A DNA stretch of 64,000 nucleotides from positions 2,914,001 through 2,978,000 of the forward strand of contig CP097573.1 in NCBI GenBank assembly GCA_000492175.2, written 5' to 3'. The notes under the pieces are model-generated. The model saw nothing but the letters and a program-made list of their open reading frames with translations. It was not told where the DNA came from and made no database searches. Below are positions 16,346-24,192 of the stretch, piece after piece (position 1 is the stretch's first letter; every line of letters starts with the position of its first letter). The translations under genes and the position numbers were made by a program. Source of the DNA: Firmicutes bacterium ASF500 (lineage in GTDB: Bacteria; Bacillota; Clostridia; Oscillospirales; Oscillospiraceae).

Positions 16346-17485
16346 CTGCGCCAAACCTTCCAGCTTGATGTTTTTTGCTGCGTTGACCTCCCGGTCGTGG
16401 ACCGTCCCGCACTTTGGGCAGGTCCAGGTCCTCGCGCCGTAGTCCACGCTGTCCTGAAGCTGTCCGCAGACGGAACAGACTCGGGTTGTGGGGGCATAGC
16501 GGTCCAGCAGAATGAGCCGCTTTCCCTGCCGCTCCAGCTTGTATTGCAGCAGCTCCCGAAGCATCCGGAAGCCGGAGCTGGCCGCATCCTTCCGCAGAGG
16601 CCCTTTTGACATCTCCGCCAGCGCGTCGTCCCTCATACACACGGCGTCCCAGCCGTTGGCGATCCGGCTGGATTCCTTGTGGAGAAAGTCCCGGCGCTGA
16701 TTGGCGATGCGCTCATGGAGCAGGCGGTATTTTTGGACCGCTTCCTCATAATTCCTGGACCCCGGCTCCATCCGGGCCAGCTTTTGCTGGACACGGACCA
16801 GCTTCTCCTGAGACTGCTTCAGCCACCGGGGCGGGTCCGCCGTTGTGCCGTCGTCGGCAACATAGAAGTGCCGCATGGAGTACTTCAGGCCCACTGTGGT
16901 CTCAGGCGTGGGGATGACGGGCTCCGGCTGCTTCCCGCTGTGTTCATAGAGGATATAGCAGTAATATTTTTGCGTTTTGGTCTTTTCCACCGTGATCCGT
17001 TTCAGCCTCCACCAGGCCTGCGCCCGGCGGGAAAACCTGGCCTTTACAACCCCCGCCTTAGTCATGCGGATGCCGTCCCGGGTGGTGTAGATGGTGGGGC
17101 CGGACTCAAATACATGGTTACAGGCGGTAAAGGAGTCCCGGTCCGTCTTCTTTTTCTTAAAATTGGGGTGGCCGAAAGCCTCCGGCCTCTTGAAAAATAC
17201 CCGGAACGCCTGAGAGAGCTTGTTGTGCTCCTGGATGAGGGCTTGGTTATCGACCTCCGTCAGGAAGGGCGCTCCCTTTTTGTACTTGGCCGGGGTGGGG
17301 ATGAAATGGGCCCCCGTCTCGGCGTAGAACATCTGTTGGTCGGAGAGCATCTGATTCCAGATGTACCGGCAGCAGCCAAAGGTCTTTTCAAACAGCTCCG
17401 CCTGGGCCGGAGTGGGGTAGAGCCGCACCTTGAGGGTGGTGTACTGAATGACCTGCCCCTCCGCAGCTCTTGATTTCCGCGCCAT
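16319..17485 (-). CDS. Nuclease-dead TnpB-family protein (TldR-like; IS200/IS605 OrfB relative)
   Basis: 388 residues, full length for TnpB, with the helical N-terminal/WED region, RuvC-like fold and intact zinc finger (Cys337, Cys340, Cys356, Cys359). Close relatives carry GLDYSM, a Glu in VCVED, and DRDINAAKNI at the three RuvC acids. Here these read VGLKYSM (Lys201), AVCMRDDAL (Arg285) and HDREVNAAKNI (Glu366), so all three catalytic acids are changed. Cutting is unlikely, but guide-RNA and DNA binding may persist, as in the TldR repressors derived from TnpB. No TnpA transposase accompanies it. ATG 17485 is chosen over an upstream GTG that lies within the GGAGGTG ribosome binding site. An extended CsrA gene and flagellin follow on the same strand. 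A decaying transposon gene is the alternative, but the frame is uninterrupted. Confidence 0.8.
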   Translation of the reverse strand: MARKSRAAEGQVIQYTTLKVRLYPTPAQAELFEKTFGCCRYIWNQMLSDQQMFYAETGAHFIPTPAKYKKGAPFLTEVDNQALIQEHNKLSQAFRVFFKRPEAFGHPNFKKKKTDRDSFTACNHVFESGPTIYTTRDGIRMTKAGVVKARFSRRAQAWWRLKRITVEKTKTQKYYCYILYEHSGKQPEPVIPTPETTVGLKYSMRHFYVADDGTTADPPRWLKQSQEKLVRVQQKLARMEPGSRNYEEAVQKYRLLHERIANQRRDFLHKESSRIANGWDAVCMRDDALAEMSKGPLRKDAASSGFRMLRELLQYKLERQGKRLILLDRYAPTTRVCSVCGQLQDSVDYGARTWTCPKCGTVHDREVNAAKNIKLEGLAQFLPTASPA

Positions 17486-17510
17486 TCCTGTCCGCACCTC
17501 CGTCCGGCCC

Positions 17511-17532
17511 GGTCAGGTTGTATACAACTTGA
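17511..17532. promoter_or_regulatory. Palindromic operator candidate upstream of the dead TnpB gene
   Basis: GTCAGGTTGTATACAACTTGAC, 22 bp, palindromic but for one pair, 26 bp before the TnpB-like start. Its core GTTGTATACAAC recurs at 17641-17652. GTATAC-centred sites are typical of GntR-type regulators; no such gene is in the window. Confidence 0.45.
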
Positions 17533-17580
17533 CCGTCGAAAAATGGGGGCGGCCCGTTTAAAATTTTTCGATTTTAGGGC

Positions 17581-17607
17581 TAAACTATTGAAGAAATCTG
17601 CCGATAT
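17581..17607 (+). promoter_or_regulatory. Sigma-28 (SigD/FliA) consensus promoter
   Basis: TAAA (17581-17584), exactly 15 bp, GCCGATAT (17600-17607): a full match to the sigma-28 consensus. It points right, away from flagellin and the dead TnpB gene, and its transcript would meet a terminator-like palindrome about 15 bp after the start site. Confidence 0.65.
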
Positions 17608-17613
17608 GTAATA

Positions 17614-17668
17614 TTGAAACGAGTACAAAAGCGCGGCCAGGTTGTATACAACCTGGCCGCGCTTTTTT
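17614..17668 (+). ncRNA. Candidate sigma-28-driven short RNA (~55 nt)
   Basis: Predicted from a consensus sigma-28 promoter to the T-run after the 17627-17666 palindrome. No open reading frame fits. The RNA would consist of a 13-nt leader and one long hairpin containing the GTTGTATACAAC motif that also precedes the dead TnpB gene. Transcription is not proven. Confidence 0.35.
17627..17668. terminator. Perfect 40-bp palindrome / bidirectional terminator
   Basis: AAAAGCGCGGCCAGG + TTGTA on the left and its exact complement on the right (17627-17666), no mismatch, then more T. It can end transcription of the FAD dehydrogenase gene from the right and any transcript from the sigma-28 promoter on the left. 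Its centre carries GTTGTATACAAC, so it may double as an operator. The rest of 17669-17814 contains a CCGGTGG-tttt-CCACC hairpin (about 17696-17720) and nothing else I can assign. Confidence 0.6.
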
Positions 17669-17814
17669 GCTTTATATACCGTGAAATGGCCGTTTTCCGG
17701 TGGTTTTCCACCAGAAAATCGGGTAAAAATTTATCCCGCCGGGCACAAAAGCTGAAAAAATGATGCTAAAACCGGCACGACTAGAAATGGATTGTTTCTC
17801 GCTGTCAAGACAGT

Positions 17815-19398
17815 TTAATTCCGCGCCACCGCCTCGGCCACTCGGATGCCGTCCACGGCGGCGGAGACGATGCCGCCGGCGTAGCCGGCGCCTTCGCCGC
17901 AGGGGTAGAGGCCGCGTAATTCCGATTGGCAGGATTCGTCACGGATAATACGAACAGGAGAGGAGGAGCGGGTCTCCACCCCGGTGAGGACGGCGTCAGG
18001 GGCGGCGAAGCCCCGGAGCTTGCGGTCCAGCAGGGGGAGGGCCTGGGCCAGGGCGCCGGTCACGTAGCCGGGGAGACAGGGGGCGAGATTGGTCCAGGTG
18101 ACGCCGGGGCGGTAGGTGGGGGAGAGGGCTCCGGGCCCCTCCGAAGGGACATTTTTGAGAAAATCCTCCACCCGCTGGGCCGGGGCCCGGAAGCCGCCTC
18201 CGCCCAGCTGAAAGGCGGCGCGCTCCCACCGCTCCTGAAAGCGGACGCCGGCCAGCACGCCGTCTTCGGCGGGAAAGTCCTCCGGGCCGACGCCCACCAG
18301 AAGACCGCCGTTGATGTTCTCACCGTCCCGGGCCCGGCGGCTCATGCCGTTGGTGACCACGCCCCCTTGCTCTGAGGCGGCGGCAACCACCTGACCCCCG
18401 GGGCAGACGCAGAAGGTGAAGGCCGACCGGCCGTTGGGCAGGTGACAGGCCAGCTTGTAGTCCGAGGGGGGCAGGCGCTCCCAGGCGGGGCCGTACTGCC
18501 GGAGGCTGATGTCCCGCTGGCGGTGCTCAATGCGGACGCCGATGGCAAATTTTTTCTGCTCCATGGGCACGCCGGCGTCCCGGAGCATGGTGAAGGTGTC
18601 CCGGGCGGAGTGGCCGGGGGCCAGCACCAGGGTGTCGCAGGAGAGGGTATAGCGGCCCTGGGGGCCCTCTGCCTCCACGGCGGACAGCGCCCCGCCGCTG
18701 GCCGTCAGGCCGGTGAGCCTGTGCCCAAAGCGGATGTCACAGCCCAGGGCGATGAGCTCCCGCCGGATGCTCTTGACCACCTCCCGGAGCACGTCGGTGC
18801 CGATATGGGGCTTGTGGGAATATTTCACGTTGGCGGGCGCGCCCGCCTCCACCAGAGACTCCAGCACGGCGGAAATCCGGGGGTCGTGGGTGCCGGTGGT
18901 CAGCTTGCCGTCGGAGAAGGTCCCCGCGCCCCCCTCGCCGAACTGGACGTTGGAGCCCTCGTCCAGCGTCCCCGAGGTCCAGAAGCGCTGGACATCCTGG
19001 GTCCGCCGGTCCACATCCTGCCCCCGCTCCAGAATGACGCAGGGCAGGCCGTTTCGGGCCAGGTACAGGGCGGCGAACAGCCCCGCCGGGCCCATCCCCA
19101 CTACCACCGGGGGGAGGCCGGACCGGCGCTTGACTGGGGGAAAGGCGTAGGGAACCCGCTCCATCAGCGCGATCCCCCGGCCGGGGGCGCTCTTGATTAG
19201 GGCCTCCTCGCGGGGCATGGAGGTCTCCACGGTGTAGACATAGTGGACATTGCGCTTGTCTCGGGCGTCGATGGACTGCCGGACGATCTCCAGCTCCCCC
19301 AGCGCGCCGGGACGGACCCCGAGGGCCCGGGCGGCGCGGACGCGCAGCTGGTCCAGGTCCCCGCCCAGGGGCAGGGAAAGATTTCTAATTTGAAGCAT
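17815..19398 (-). CDS. FAD-dependent dehydrogenase (COG2509 family)
   Basis: 527 residues. A small N-terminal domain (about 1-95) is followed by a Rossmann FAD site, VVVGMGPAGLFAALYLARNG (about residue 98), then LERGQDVDRR, the NVQFGEGGAGTFSDGKLTTG block characteristic of COG2509, and LYPCGEGAGYAGGIVSAAVD near the C-terminus, which closes the FAD pocket. The substrate of this family is not established. GGAGGG lies 8 nt before the ATG. The gene is on its own, ending before the 40-bp palindrome. Confidence 0.85.
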   Translation of the reverse strand: MLQIRNLSLPLGGDLDQLRVRAARALGVRPGALGELEIVRQSIDARDKRNVHYVYTVETSMPREEALIKSAPGRGIALMERVPYAFPPVKRRSGLPPVVVGMGPAGLFAALYLARNGLPCVILERGQDVDRRTQDVQRFWTSGTLDEGSNVQFGEGGAGTFSDGKLTTGTHDPRISAVLESLVEAGAPANVKYSHKPHIGTDVLREVVKSIRRELIALGCDIRFGHRLTGLTASGGALSAVEAEGPQGRYTLSCDTLVLAPGHSARDTFTMLRDAGVPMEQKKFAIGVRIEHRQRDISLRQYGPAWERLPPSDYKLACHLPNGRSAFTFCVCPGGQVVAAASEQGGVVTNGMSRRARDGENINGGLLVGVGPEDFPAEDGVLAGVRFQERWERAAFQLGGGGFRAPAQRVEDFLKNVPSEGPGALSPTYRPGVTWTNLAPCLPGYVTGALAQALPLLDRKLRGFAAPDAVLTGVETRSSSPVRIIRDESCQSELRGLYPCGEGAGYAGGIVSAAVDGIRVAEAVARN

Positions 19399-19431
19399 TG
19401 GTCATCCCTCCAGGAGCATATCATACCACAG

Positions 19432-19458
19432 GTCGAAAAAAAGTGAAAGTTTTTCGAC
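19432..19458. repeat. Hairpin GTCGAAAAA / TTTTTCGAC
   Basis: Perfect 9-bp arms around a 9-nt loop between divergent genes. It resembles the inner part of the IS1182 ends (TGTCGAAAAA), but no transposase sequence lies beside it, so a common origin is only a possibility. Confidence 0.3.
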
Positions 19459-19588
19459 ATAATTTGAGTAAATAAGACAATTTGTCCTTGTGCAAACGAC
19501 CCAAAATAGTCCATATTTTTCTCAGGGAGAAATTTCCACCGATTCCGGGGGAAAACTACCCACAGAGAAAAAACATGGAGGTACTATT

Positions 19589-20707
19589 ATGGCAAGAAAG
19601 ACAGTGGAGCGCAATATTTCCTATGACGAGAGCCGGAAGATCTATTACGTCAGCATGGACCTGGGCAGGGACAAGGAGGGCAAGCGCCTCAAGCGCTACC
19701 AGACCTACCGCACCCTCTACGCCGCCCGGGCGGGCCTGCGGGACTTCCTGATCCACCGGGAGCAGGAGCTCAACACCCCCAAGCACAACCTGACCCTGGG
19801 GGAATGGCTGGAGAGCTGGATGGACAACATCGTCCGCCCCACCCGGGCGGAGACCACGGTGTATGGCTATCAGAAGATCATTGACAACCACGTTCTCCCC
19901 AGCCTGGGGGAGGTCCCCCTCCTGGCCCTGTCGCCCATGGACATTCAGCAGTACTATATCCAGGTCCAGCAGAACGCGAATCTGTCCTCCAACACCCTGC
20001 GCCGGCACCACGACCTGCTCACCTCGGCCCTGCGGGCGGCGGTGCGGCAGGACAAGCTCCTCCAGTCGCCCATGGACAAGGTGGAGCCTCCCCGGCCCCA
20101 GCAGAAGGAGGCGTCCTACTACCGGCCCGAGGAGCTGAAACGGCTGTACAGCCTTCTGGAGGGACACCCGCTGGAGCTGTGCGCCAGGCTGGCGGGCAGT
20201 CTGGGGATGCGCCGGGAGGAAATCTGCGGGCTCAAGTGGGAGTGCGTGGATTACGAGCGCCAGCTCCTCCACATCTGCGAGGCCCGCACCGCCTACGGCT
20301 CCACGGTGGTCCAGAAGGAGACCAAGACCCGCTCCTCGGTGCGGACGCTGTATATTCCCGACGACGTAACCCTTTTGCTCCAGAAGGAGCAGGAGCGCCA
20401 GGCCTGGCGGCTGGAGGAGCCCAGCGAGTTCGTGGTGCTGGACCGCAGGAACCAGCCCTACTCCCCCAACGCCCTGTCACTGGCTTTCACCCGCTTCGTG
20501 CGGAAAAACGATCTGCCCCGGGTCACCCTCCACGGTCTGCGCCACTCCTTCGCCACAGTGGCCTCCATGCAAGGGGTGCCCCTCTTCGATATCGGCAAGG
20601 CCCTGGGTCACTCCACTCCCGCCACCACCGGCAAGGTCTATACCCATCTGGTGGACCACACTCATGAGGAGACGTTAATTAAGGTGTCCGACGCGCTGAA
20701 AAAGTAA
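19589..20707 (+). CDS. Tyrosine recombinase/integrase (solitary)
   Basis: 372 residues. An arm-binding-like N-terminus (1-60) and a SAM-like core-binding domain (about 67-165) precede the catalytic domain with GMRREEICGL (Arg208), HGLRHSFATV (His315, Arg318), LGHST (His341) and Tyr351 in KVYTHLVDH, so the catalytic set is complete. ATG 19589 follows GGAGG. It resembles integrases of conjugative elements and phages, but no excisionase, relaxase or attachment repeat is visible beside it; a GC-rich terminator and an IS1182 remnant follow. It is either the last piece of a lost element or a domesticated recombinase. Confidence 0.85.
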   Translation: MARKTVERNISYDESRKIYYVSMDLGRDKEGKRLKRYQTYRTLYAARAGLRDFLIHREQELNTPKHNLTLGEWLESWMDNIVRPTRAETTVYGYQKIIDNHVLPSLGEVPLLALSPMDIQQYYIQVQQNANLSSNTLRRHHDLLTSALRAAVRQDKLLQSPMDKVEPPRPQQKEASYYRPEELKRLYSLLEGHPLELCARLAGSLGMRREEICGLKWECVDYERQLLHICEARTAYGSTVVQKETKTRSSVRTLYIPDDVTLLLQKEQERQAWRLEEPSEFVVLDRRNQPYSPNALSLAFTRFVRKNDLPRVTLHGLRHSFATVASMQGVPLFDIGKALGHSTPATTGKVYTHLVDHTHEETLIKVSDALKK

Positions 20708-20708
20708 G

Positions 20709-20738
20709 AGGAGGCCCCGCCCAAACGGGCGGGGCCTC
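20709..20738 (+). terminator. Terminator hairpin after the integrase
   Basis: GAGGCCCCGCCC-aaac-GGGCGGGGCCTC. Directly after it comes AGCCTGTCAAGG, an IS1182-like end, in place of the T-run. Confidence 0.65.
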
Positions 20739-20910
20739 AGCCTGTCAAGGAAGCATCGAAATTAGGAAAATAGAGCAACAAATTTGAGCCTCACCCAAGC
20801 AGTGACTTGTGCCAGACCCCGGTGGTGCGTGTAGAGCATGGCTGCCTTTCACAGACATTCCGCAGTCTGAGCCGGTGGTGGACACGGCTTTGCTTACCGT
20901 TCCACCGCCG
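20737..20910 (-). mobile_element. Degraded IS1182-type remnant
   Basis: Begins with CAGCCTGTCAAGGAAG next to the integrase terminator hairpin. Minus-strand translation gives AMLYTHHRGLAQVTAWVRLK, matching HAMRYTVYRGLAQVSNWVRL of the intact transposases. Further on, a GTGGTGGACACGG stretch resembles an internal part of the element. Most of the element is deleted. Confidence 0.6.
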
Positions 20911-20925
20911 TGGCGGATGAGGCCG

Positions 20926-22239
20926 TTACCGCTCACACTTCCAGAAAAACGCGCTGTAGGGGGGCAGCTCGGAGCCGTCGCCGAAGTCGTGCTTTTCCCC
21001 GGAAATCAGGTCCCAGGCCAGGCCGCACCCGGCGTCGAAGTGGGCGGTGTAGGGGGAGCCGTCGGCGTTGATGGCCACCAGCACCCGTTCCTCGTCGCAC
21101 TTGCGCTCGAAAATAATCTGCTTGTTGGTGAGCACCACGTTGCGGTAGGCCCCGTAGCACAGGGCCTTACTTCCCTTTTTGGCCTCGGCCAGCTGGGAGA
21201 TCCAGGTGGTGAGGTCGTTCCACTCTGGCTTCTCCAGGGCGGGGCGCAGGTCCGCGTCGCTGCCCCGGCCCTTGGCCCCCTGCATGCCCCACTCGCTGCC
21301 GTAGTAAACGGCGGGCACCCCGGGCATCCCGAAGGCCATCGCGTAGACGGGGGCCAGGTGGTCGGGGTTGGTGAGCTTGGAGGCGATGCGGTCCACGTCG
21401 TGGTTGTCCAGGAAAGACAGCAGGTGCTTGCCCTTGTACAGGGTCCACTGCTCCGGGCCGAACTGCCGGGCCAGGGAGTGGCCGATCTCAAACATATTCA
21501 TGGAGTTGAAGGCGGACCACAGCCCCTTGTAGCACTCGTAGTTGGTCACCGAGTGGCACATGTCGCCGGCCATCCAGCGGTTGTAATCCCCGTGGAGGGT
21601 CTCGCCCATCAGGGCAAAGTCGGGCTTGAGGCCGTTGACAAAGCCTCTCAGCTGCTTCAGGTACTCCGGGGGCAGGCAGTAGGCCACGTCCAGCCGCAGG
21701 CCGTCGACGCCGAACTGGTCCACCCAAGAGCGGATGGCGTCGAACTGGTGCTGAACCACCGCCGGGTTGAACAGGTTCAGCTTCACCAGTTCGTTGTGGC
21801 CCTCCCAGCCCTCGTACCAGAAGCCGTCGTTGTACTCAGTGTTGCCATCGAAGCTGATGTGGAACCAATCCTTATAGGGGCTGTCCCACTTCTTCTCCTG
21901 TACGTCCTTAAAGGCCCAGAAGCCCCGGCCCACGTGGTTGAACACCCCGTCCAGCATGACCCGGATACCGGCGTCGTGGAAGGCCTGGCACACCTTCGCC
22001 AGGTCGCCGTCGGCGCCCAGGCGGGGGTCCGTGTGGAAGTAATCCCGGGTGTCGTAGCCGTGGCGGTCGCTGTCGAACACCGGGTTGAGCAGGAGGGTAT
22101 TCGACCCCGTTTTTTTGATATGGTCCACCCAGTCCAGCAGACGCAGGATACGGGGCTTCGTGTTCCCGTCGTTGTCCGCCGGCGCGCCGCACAGGCCCAG
22201 GGGGTAGATTTGATAGATGACTGCCTCGTCAAACCACAT
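20926..22239 (-). CDS. GH13 alpha-amylase family glycosidase, cytoplasmic
   Basis: 437 residues without signal peptide. GH13 motifs appear in order: DGVFNHVG (97-104), GLRLDVAYCLP (nucleophile Asp184), LMGETLHGD (acid/base Glu213) and FLDNHDVDRI (Asp278). The compact length and the start directly at the barrel suggest an intracellular enzyme acting on maltodextrin-type oligosaccharides. AAGGAGAGATG precedes the ATG. The promoter carries a CAAACGTTTG palindrome of the LacI/MalR type, so expression is probably sugar-controlled. It stands alone; no transporter of the maltose class is adjacent. Confidence 0.88.
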   Translation of the reverse strand: MWFDEAVIYQIYPLGLCGAPADNDGNTKPRILRLLDWVDHIKKTGSNTLLLNPVFDSDRHGYDTRDYFHTDPRLGADGDLAKVCQAFHDAGIRVMLDGVFNHVGRGFWAFKDVQEKKWDSPYKDWFHISFDGNTEYNDGFWYEGWEGHNELVKLNLFNPAVVQHQFDAIRSWVDQFGVDGLRLDVAYCLPPEYLKQLRGFVNGLKPDFALMGETLHGDYNRWMAGDMCHSVTNYECYKGLWSAFNSMNMFEIGHSLARQFGPEQWTLYKGKHLLSFLDNHDVDRIASKLTNPDHLAPVYAMAFGMPGVPAVYYGSEWGMQGAKGRGSDADLRPALEKPEWNDLTTWISQLAEAKKGSKALCYGAYRNVVLTNKQIIFERKCDEERVLVAINADGSPYTAHFDAGCGLAWDLISGEKHDFGDGSELPPYSAFFWKCER

Positions 22240-22267
22240 AATAACATCTCTCCTTCTGCCCGGATGG

Positions 22268-22315
22268 GCAAACGTTTGTCCCGCCTATCATACTACATTT
22301 TGACTGAGACCGCAA
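22268..22315 (-). promoter_or_regulatory. Sigma-A promoter and LacI-type operator of the amylase gene
   Basis: On the minus strand TTGCGG (22315-22310), 17 bp, TATGAT (22292-22287), followed by CAAACGTTTG (22278-22269) over the expected start site. The operator core matches the CAAACGTTTG centre of MalR/CcpA-like LacI-family sites. Confidence 0.65.
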
Positions 22316-22402
22316 GGGAGAGATCATTATAGGCCCGCTCTCTTTTTTGAGGGTGCGCAAATCAAGCAAGGCGGAGGAGCAAATTCCAGACGGGGAATAG
22401 CA

Positions 22403-22436
22403 CGGAGGCGCACCGCTGGGGGCGCCTCCGCAATTT
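22403..22436. terminator. GC-rich hairpin in the amylase/symporter gap
   Basis: CGGAGGCGC (22403-22411) and GCGCCTCCG (22422-22430) followed by an AATTT tract. No complete gene lies immediately upstream on either strand, so its client is unclear. Confidence 0.4.
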
Positions 22437-22466
22437 AAAAAATTTTCAGAAAATAAAAAACGCCTC

Positions 22467-22495
22467 TTGACTTTAGCGCTTCTTTGCGCTACACT
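22467..22495 (+). promoter_or_regulatory. Sigma-A promoter of the symporter gene
   Basis: TTGACT (22467-22472), 17-bp spacer, TACACT (22490-22495). The spacer holds an inverted repeat TAGCGC-ttcttt-GCGCTA (22474-22491), which could be an operator. Confidence 0.6.
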
Positions 22496-22543
22496 TTAAC
22501 GGTAAAAAGCGAAAAAGCGAAACGCGCGAGAGGATGGATACAT

Positions 22544-24118
22544 ATGGCGATTAAGCTTATCATGCTTCTGGTATTTTTTGGCGTAATGGTGGGCATTGGC
22601 CTGTATTGCCGCAAAAGCGCCGCCGATGTCAGCGGTTTTGTGTTGGGCGGACGGTCGGTGGGTCCCTGGCTCACGGCCTTTGCCTACGGCACCTCCTATT
22701 TTTCAGCGGTGGTCTTTGTTGGCTACGCCGGGCAGTTTGGCTGGAAGTACGGCGTAGCCGCCACCTGGGCGGGGATTGGCAACGCGGTCCTGGGCTCCCT
22801 GCTGGCCTGGGTGGTGCTGGGCCGGCGGACCCGGATCATGACCCAGCACCTGGACAGTGCCACCATGCCCGAGTTCTTCGGCCGGCGGTTCGGCTCCGCC
22901 TCCTTGAAAATTGCTGCCTCGGTGATTATTTTCATCTTTCTAATCCCCTACACCGCCAGCCTATACAACGGCCTGTCCCGTCTGTTCGGCATGGCCTTTG
23001 ACATCGACTACTCGGTGTGCGTCATTGTGATGGCGATTTTGACCGGGGTCTACGTCATCGCTGGAGGCTATATGGCCACCGCCATCAACGACTTCATTCA
23101 GGGCATTATCATGCTCTTCGGCATCTGCGCCGTCATCGGGGCGGTGCTGGGCAGTCAGGGGGGCTTTACGGCGGCCCTGACCAAGCTGGCCCAGGTGTCC
23201 GGTGAGACGGCCTCCGGCCCCGCCGCCGGGGCTCCCGGGGTGTTTGCCTCCTTCTTCGGCCCTGACCCGGTGAATCTGCTGGGGGTGGTGATCCTCACCT
23301 CCCTGGGCACCTGGGGCCTGCCCCAGATGGTCCAGAAGTTCTATGCCATCAAGAGTGAGAAGTCTATCAACACCGGCACGGTGATCTCCACCCTCTTCGC
23401 CATGGTGGTGGCCGGGGGCTGCTACTTCCTGGGGGGCTTCGGGCGGCTGTTCGCCGACGTGGTGGGCGTCACCGAGGCCGGGACCCCCGTGGGCGGCTTT
23501 GACGCCGTGATTCCCGCCATGCTCTCCGGCCTGCCCGACCTGCTGCTGGCGGTGGTGGTGATTCTGGTGCTGTCCGCCTCTATGTCCACCCTCAGCTCTC
23601 TGGTGCTCACCTCCAGCTCCACCCTGACCCTGGACCTGCTCAAGGGCCACATCGTCAAGGAGATGGACGAGAAGCGTCAGGTCTTCGTCATGCGGTGCCT
23701 CATTGTGGTGTTCATCGCCATCTCGGTGGTGCTGGCGATTATCCAGTACAAATCCAGCGTCACCTTCATCGCTCAGCTCATGGGCGTGTCCTGGGGCGCT
23801 CTGGCCGGGGCCTTCCTGGCCCCCTTCCTCTACGGGCTGTACTGGCGGGGGACCACAAAAATCGCCTGCTGGGTCAGCTTTGTGTTCTCCACTGTGGTCA
23901 TGCTGGCCGATATCTCCCCGCTGAAGGCCTATTTCCCCGCCATCCTGGTTTCGCCCATCAACTGCGGCGCGTTCTGCATGATCGCCGGACTGGTGATCGT
24001 GCCGGTGGTGTCCCTGTTCACCCCCAAGCCCCGGAGGGAGCTGGTGGACGACGCCTTCTCCTGCTATGAGGAGAAGGTCACCGTCCGCAAGAGCCAGGCC
24101 CTGGGCGACCTGCAATGA
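22544..24118 (+). CDS. Sodium:solute symporter (SSS family)
   Basis: 524 residues with about 13 hydrophobic segments. The N-terminal part reads YGTSYFSAVVFVGYAGQFGW, the region that lines the substrate path in SSS proteins, and the SMSTLSSLVLTSSSTLTLDL block in the middle contains the Ser/Thr residues usually involved in sodium binding. The substrate (sugar, amino acid, carboxylate) cannot be read from the sequence. ATG 22544 is preferred, as the residues before it would be a charged non-membrane extension. The gene has its own promoter and terminator, so it is a single-gene unit. Confidence 0.88.
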   Translation: MAIKLIMLLVFFGVMVGIGLYCRKSAADVSGFVLGGRSVGPWLTAFAYGTSYFSAVVFVGYAGQFGWKYGVAATWAGIGNAVLGSLLAWVVLGRRTRIMTQHLDSATMPEFFGRRFGSASLKIAASVIIFIFLIPYTASLYNGLSRLFGMAFDIDYSVCVIVMAILTGVYVIAGGYMATAINDFIQGIIMLFGICAVIGAVLGSQGGFTAALTKLAQVSGETASGPAAGAPGVFASFFGPDPVNLLGVVILTSLGTWGLPQMVQKFYAIKSEKSINTGTVISTLFAMVVAGGCYFLGGFGRLFADVVGVTEAGTPVGGFDAVIPAMLSGLPDLLLAVVVILVLSASMSTLSSLVLTSSSTLTLDLLKGHIVKEMDEKRQVFVMRCLIVVFIAISVVLAIIQYKSSVTFIAQLMGVSWGALAGAFLAPFLYGLYWRGTTKIACWVSFVFSTVVMLADISPLKAYFPAILVSPINCGAFCMIAGLVIVPVVSLFTPKPRRELVDDAFSCYEEKVTVRKSQALGDLQ

Positions 24119-24147
24119 AAATTCTCTCTTTCTCTTCCCAAATGGCG

Positions 24148-24186
24148 GAGCCTGTGGTATGATACTACAGGCTTCGCCGGTTTTTA
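24148..24186 (+). terminator. Terminator after the symporter
   Basis: GGCGGAGCCTGT ... ACAGGCTTCGCC stem followed by GGTTTTTA. Confidence 0.7.
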
Positions 24187-24192
24187 TACCGA

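Noticed and set aside
17533..17574. GTCGAAAAATGG (17535-17546) resembles the IS1182 left end, and ATTTTTCGAT follows
   Set aside because: No transposase-derived sequence lies beside it; a 12-base A-rich match is not enough to call an element remnant.
20809..22332. 507-codon open frame on the plus strand opposite the amylase gene
   Set aside because: The minus-strand GH13 gene has all catalytic motifs, a promoter and a ribosome binding site; the plus frame is its shadow.
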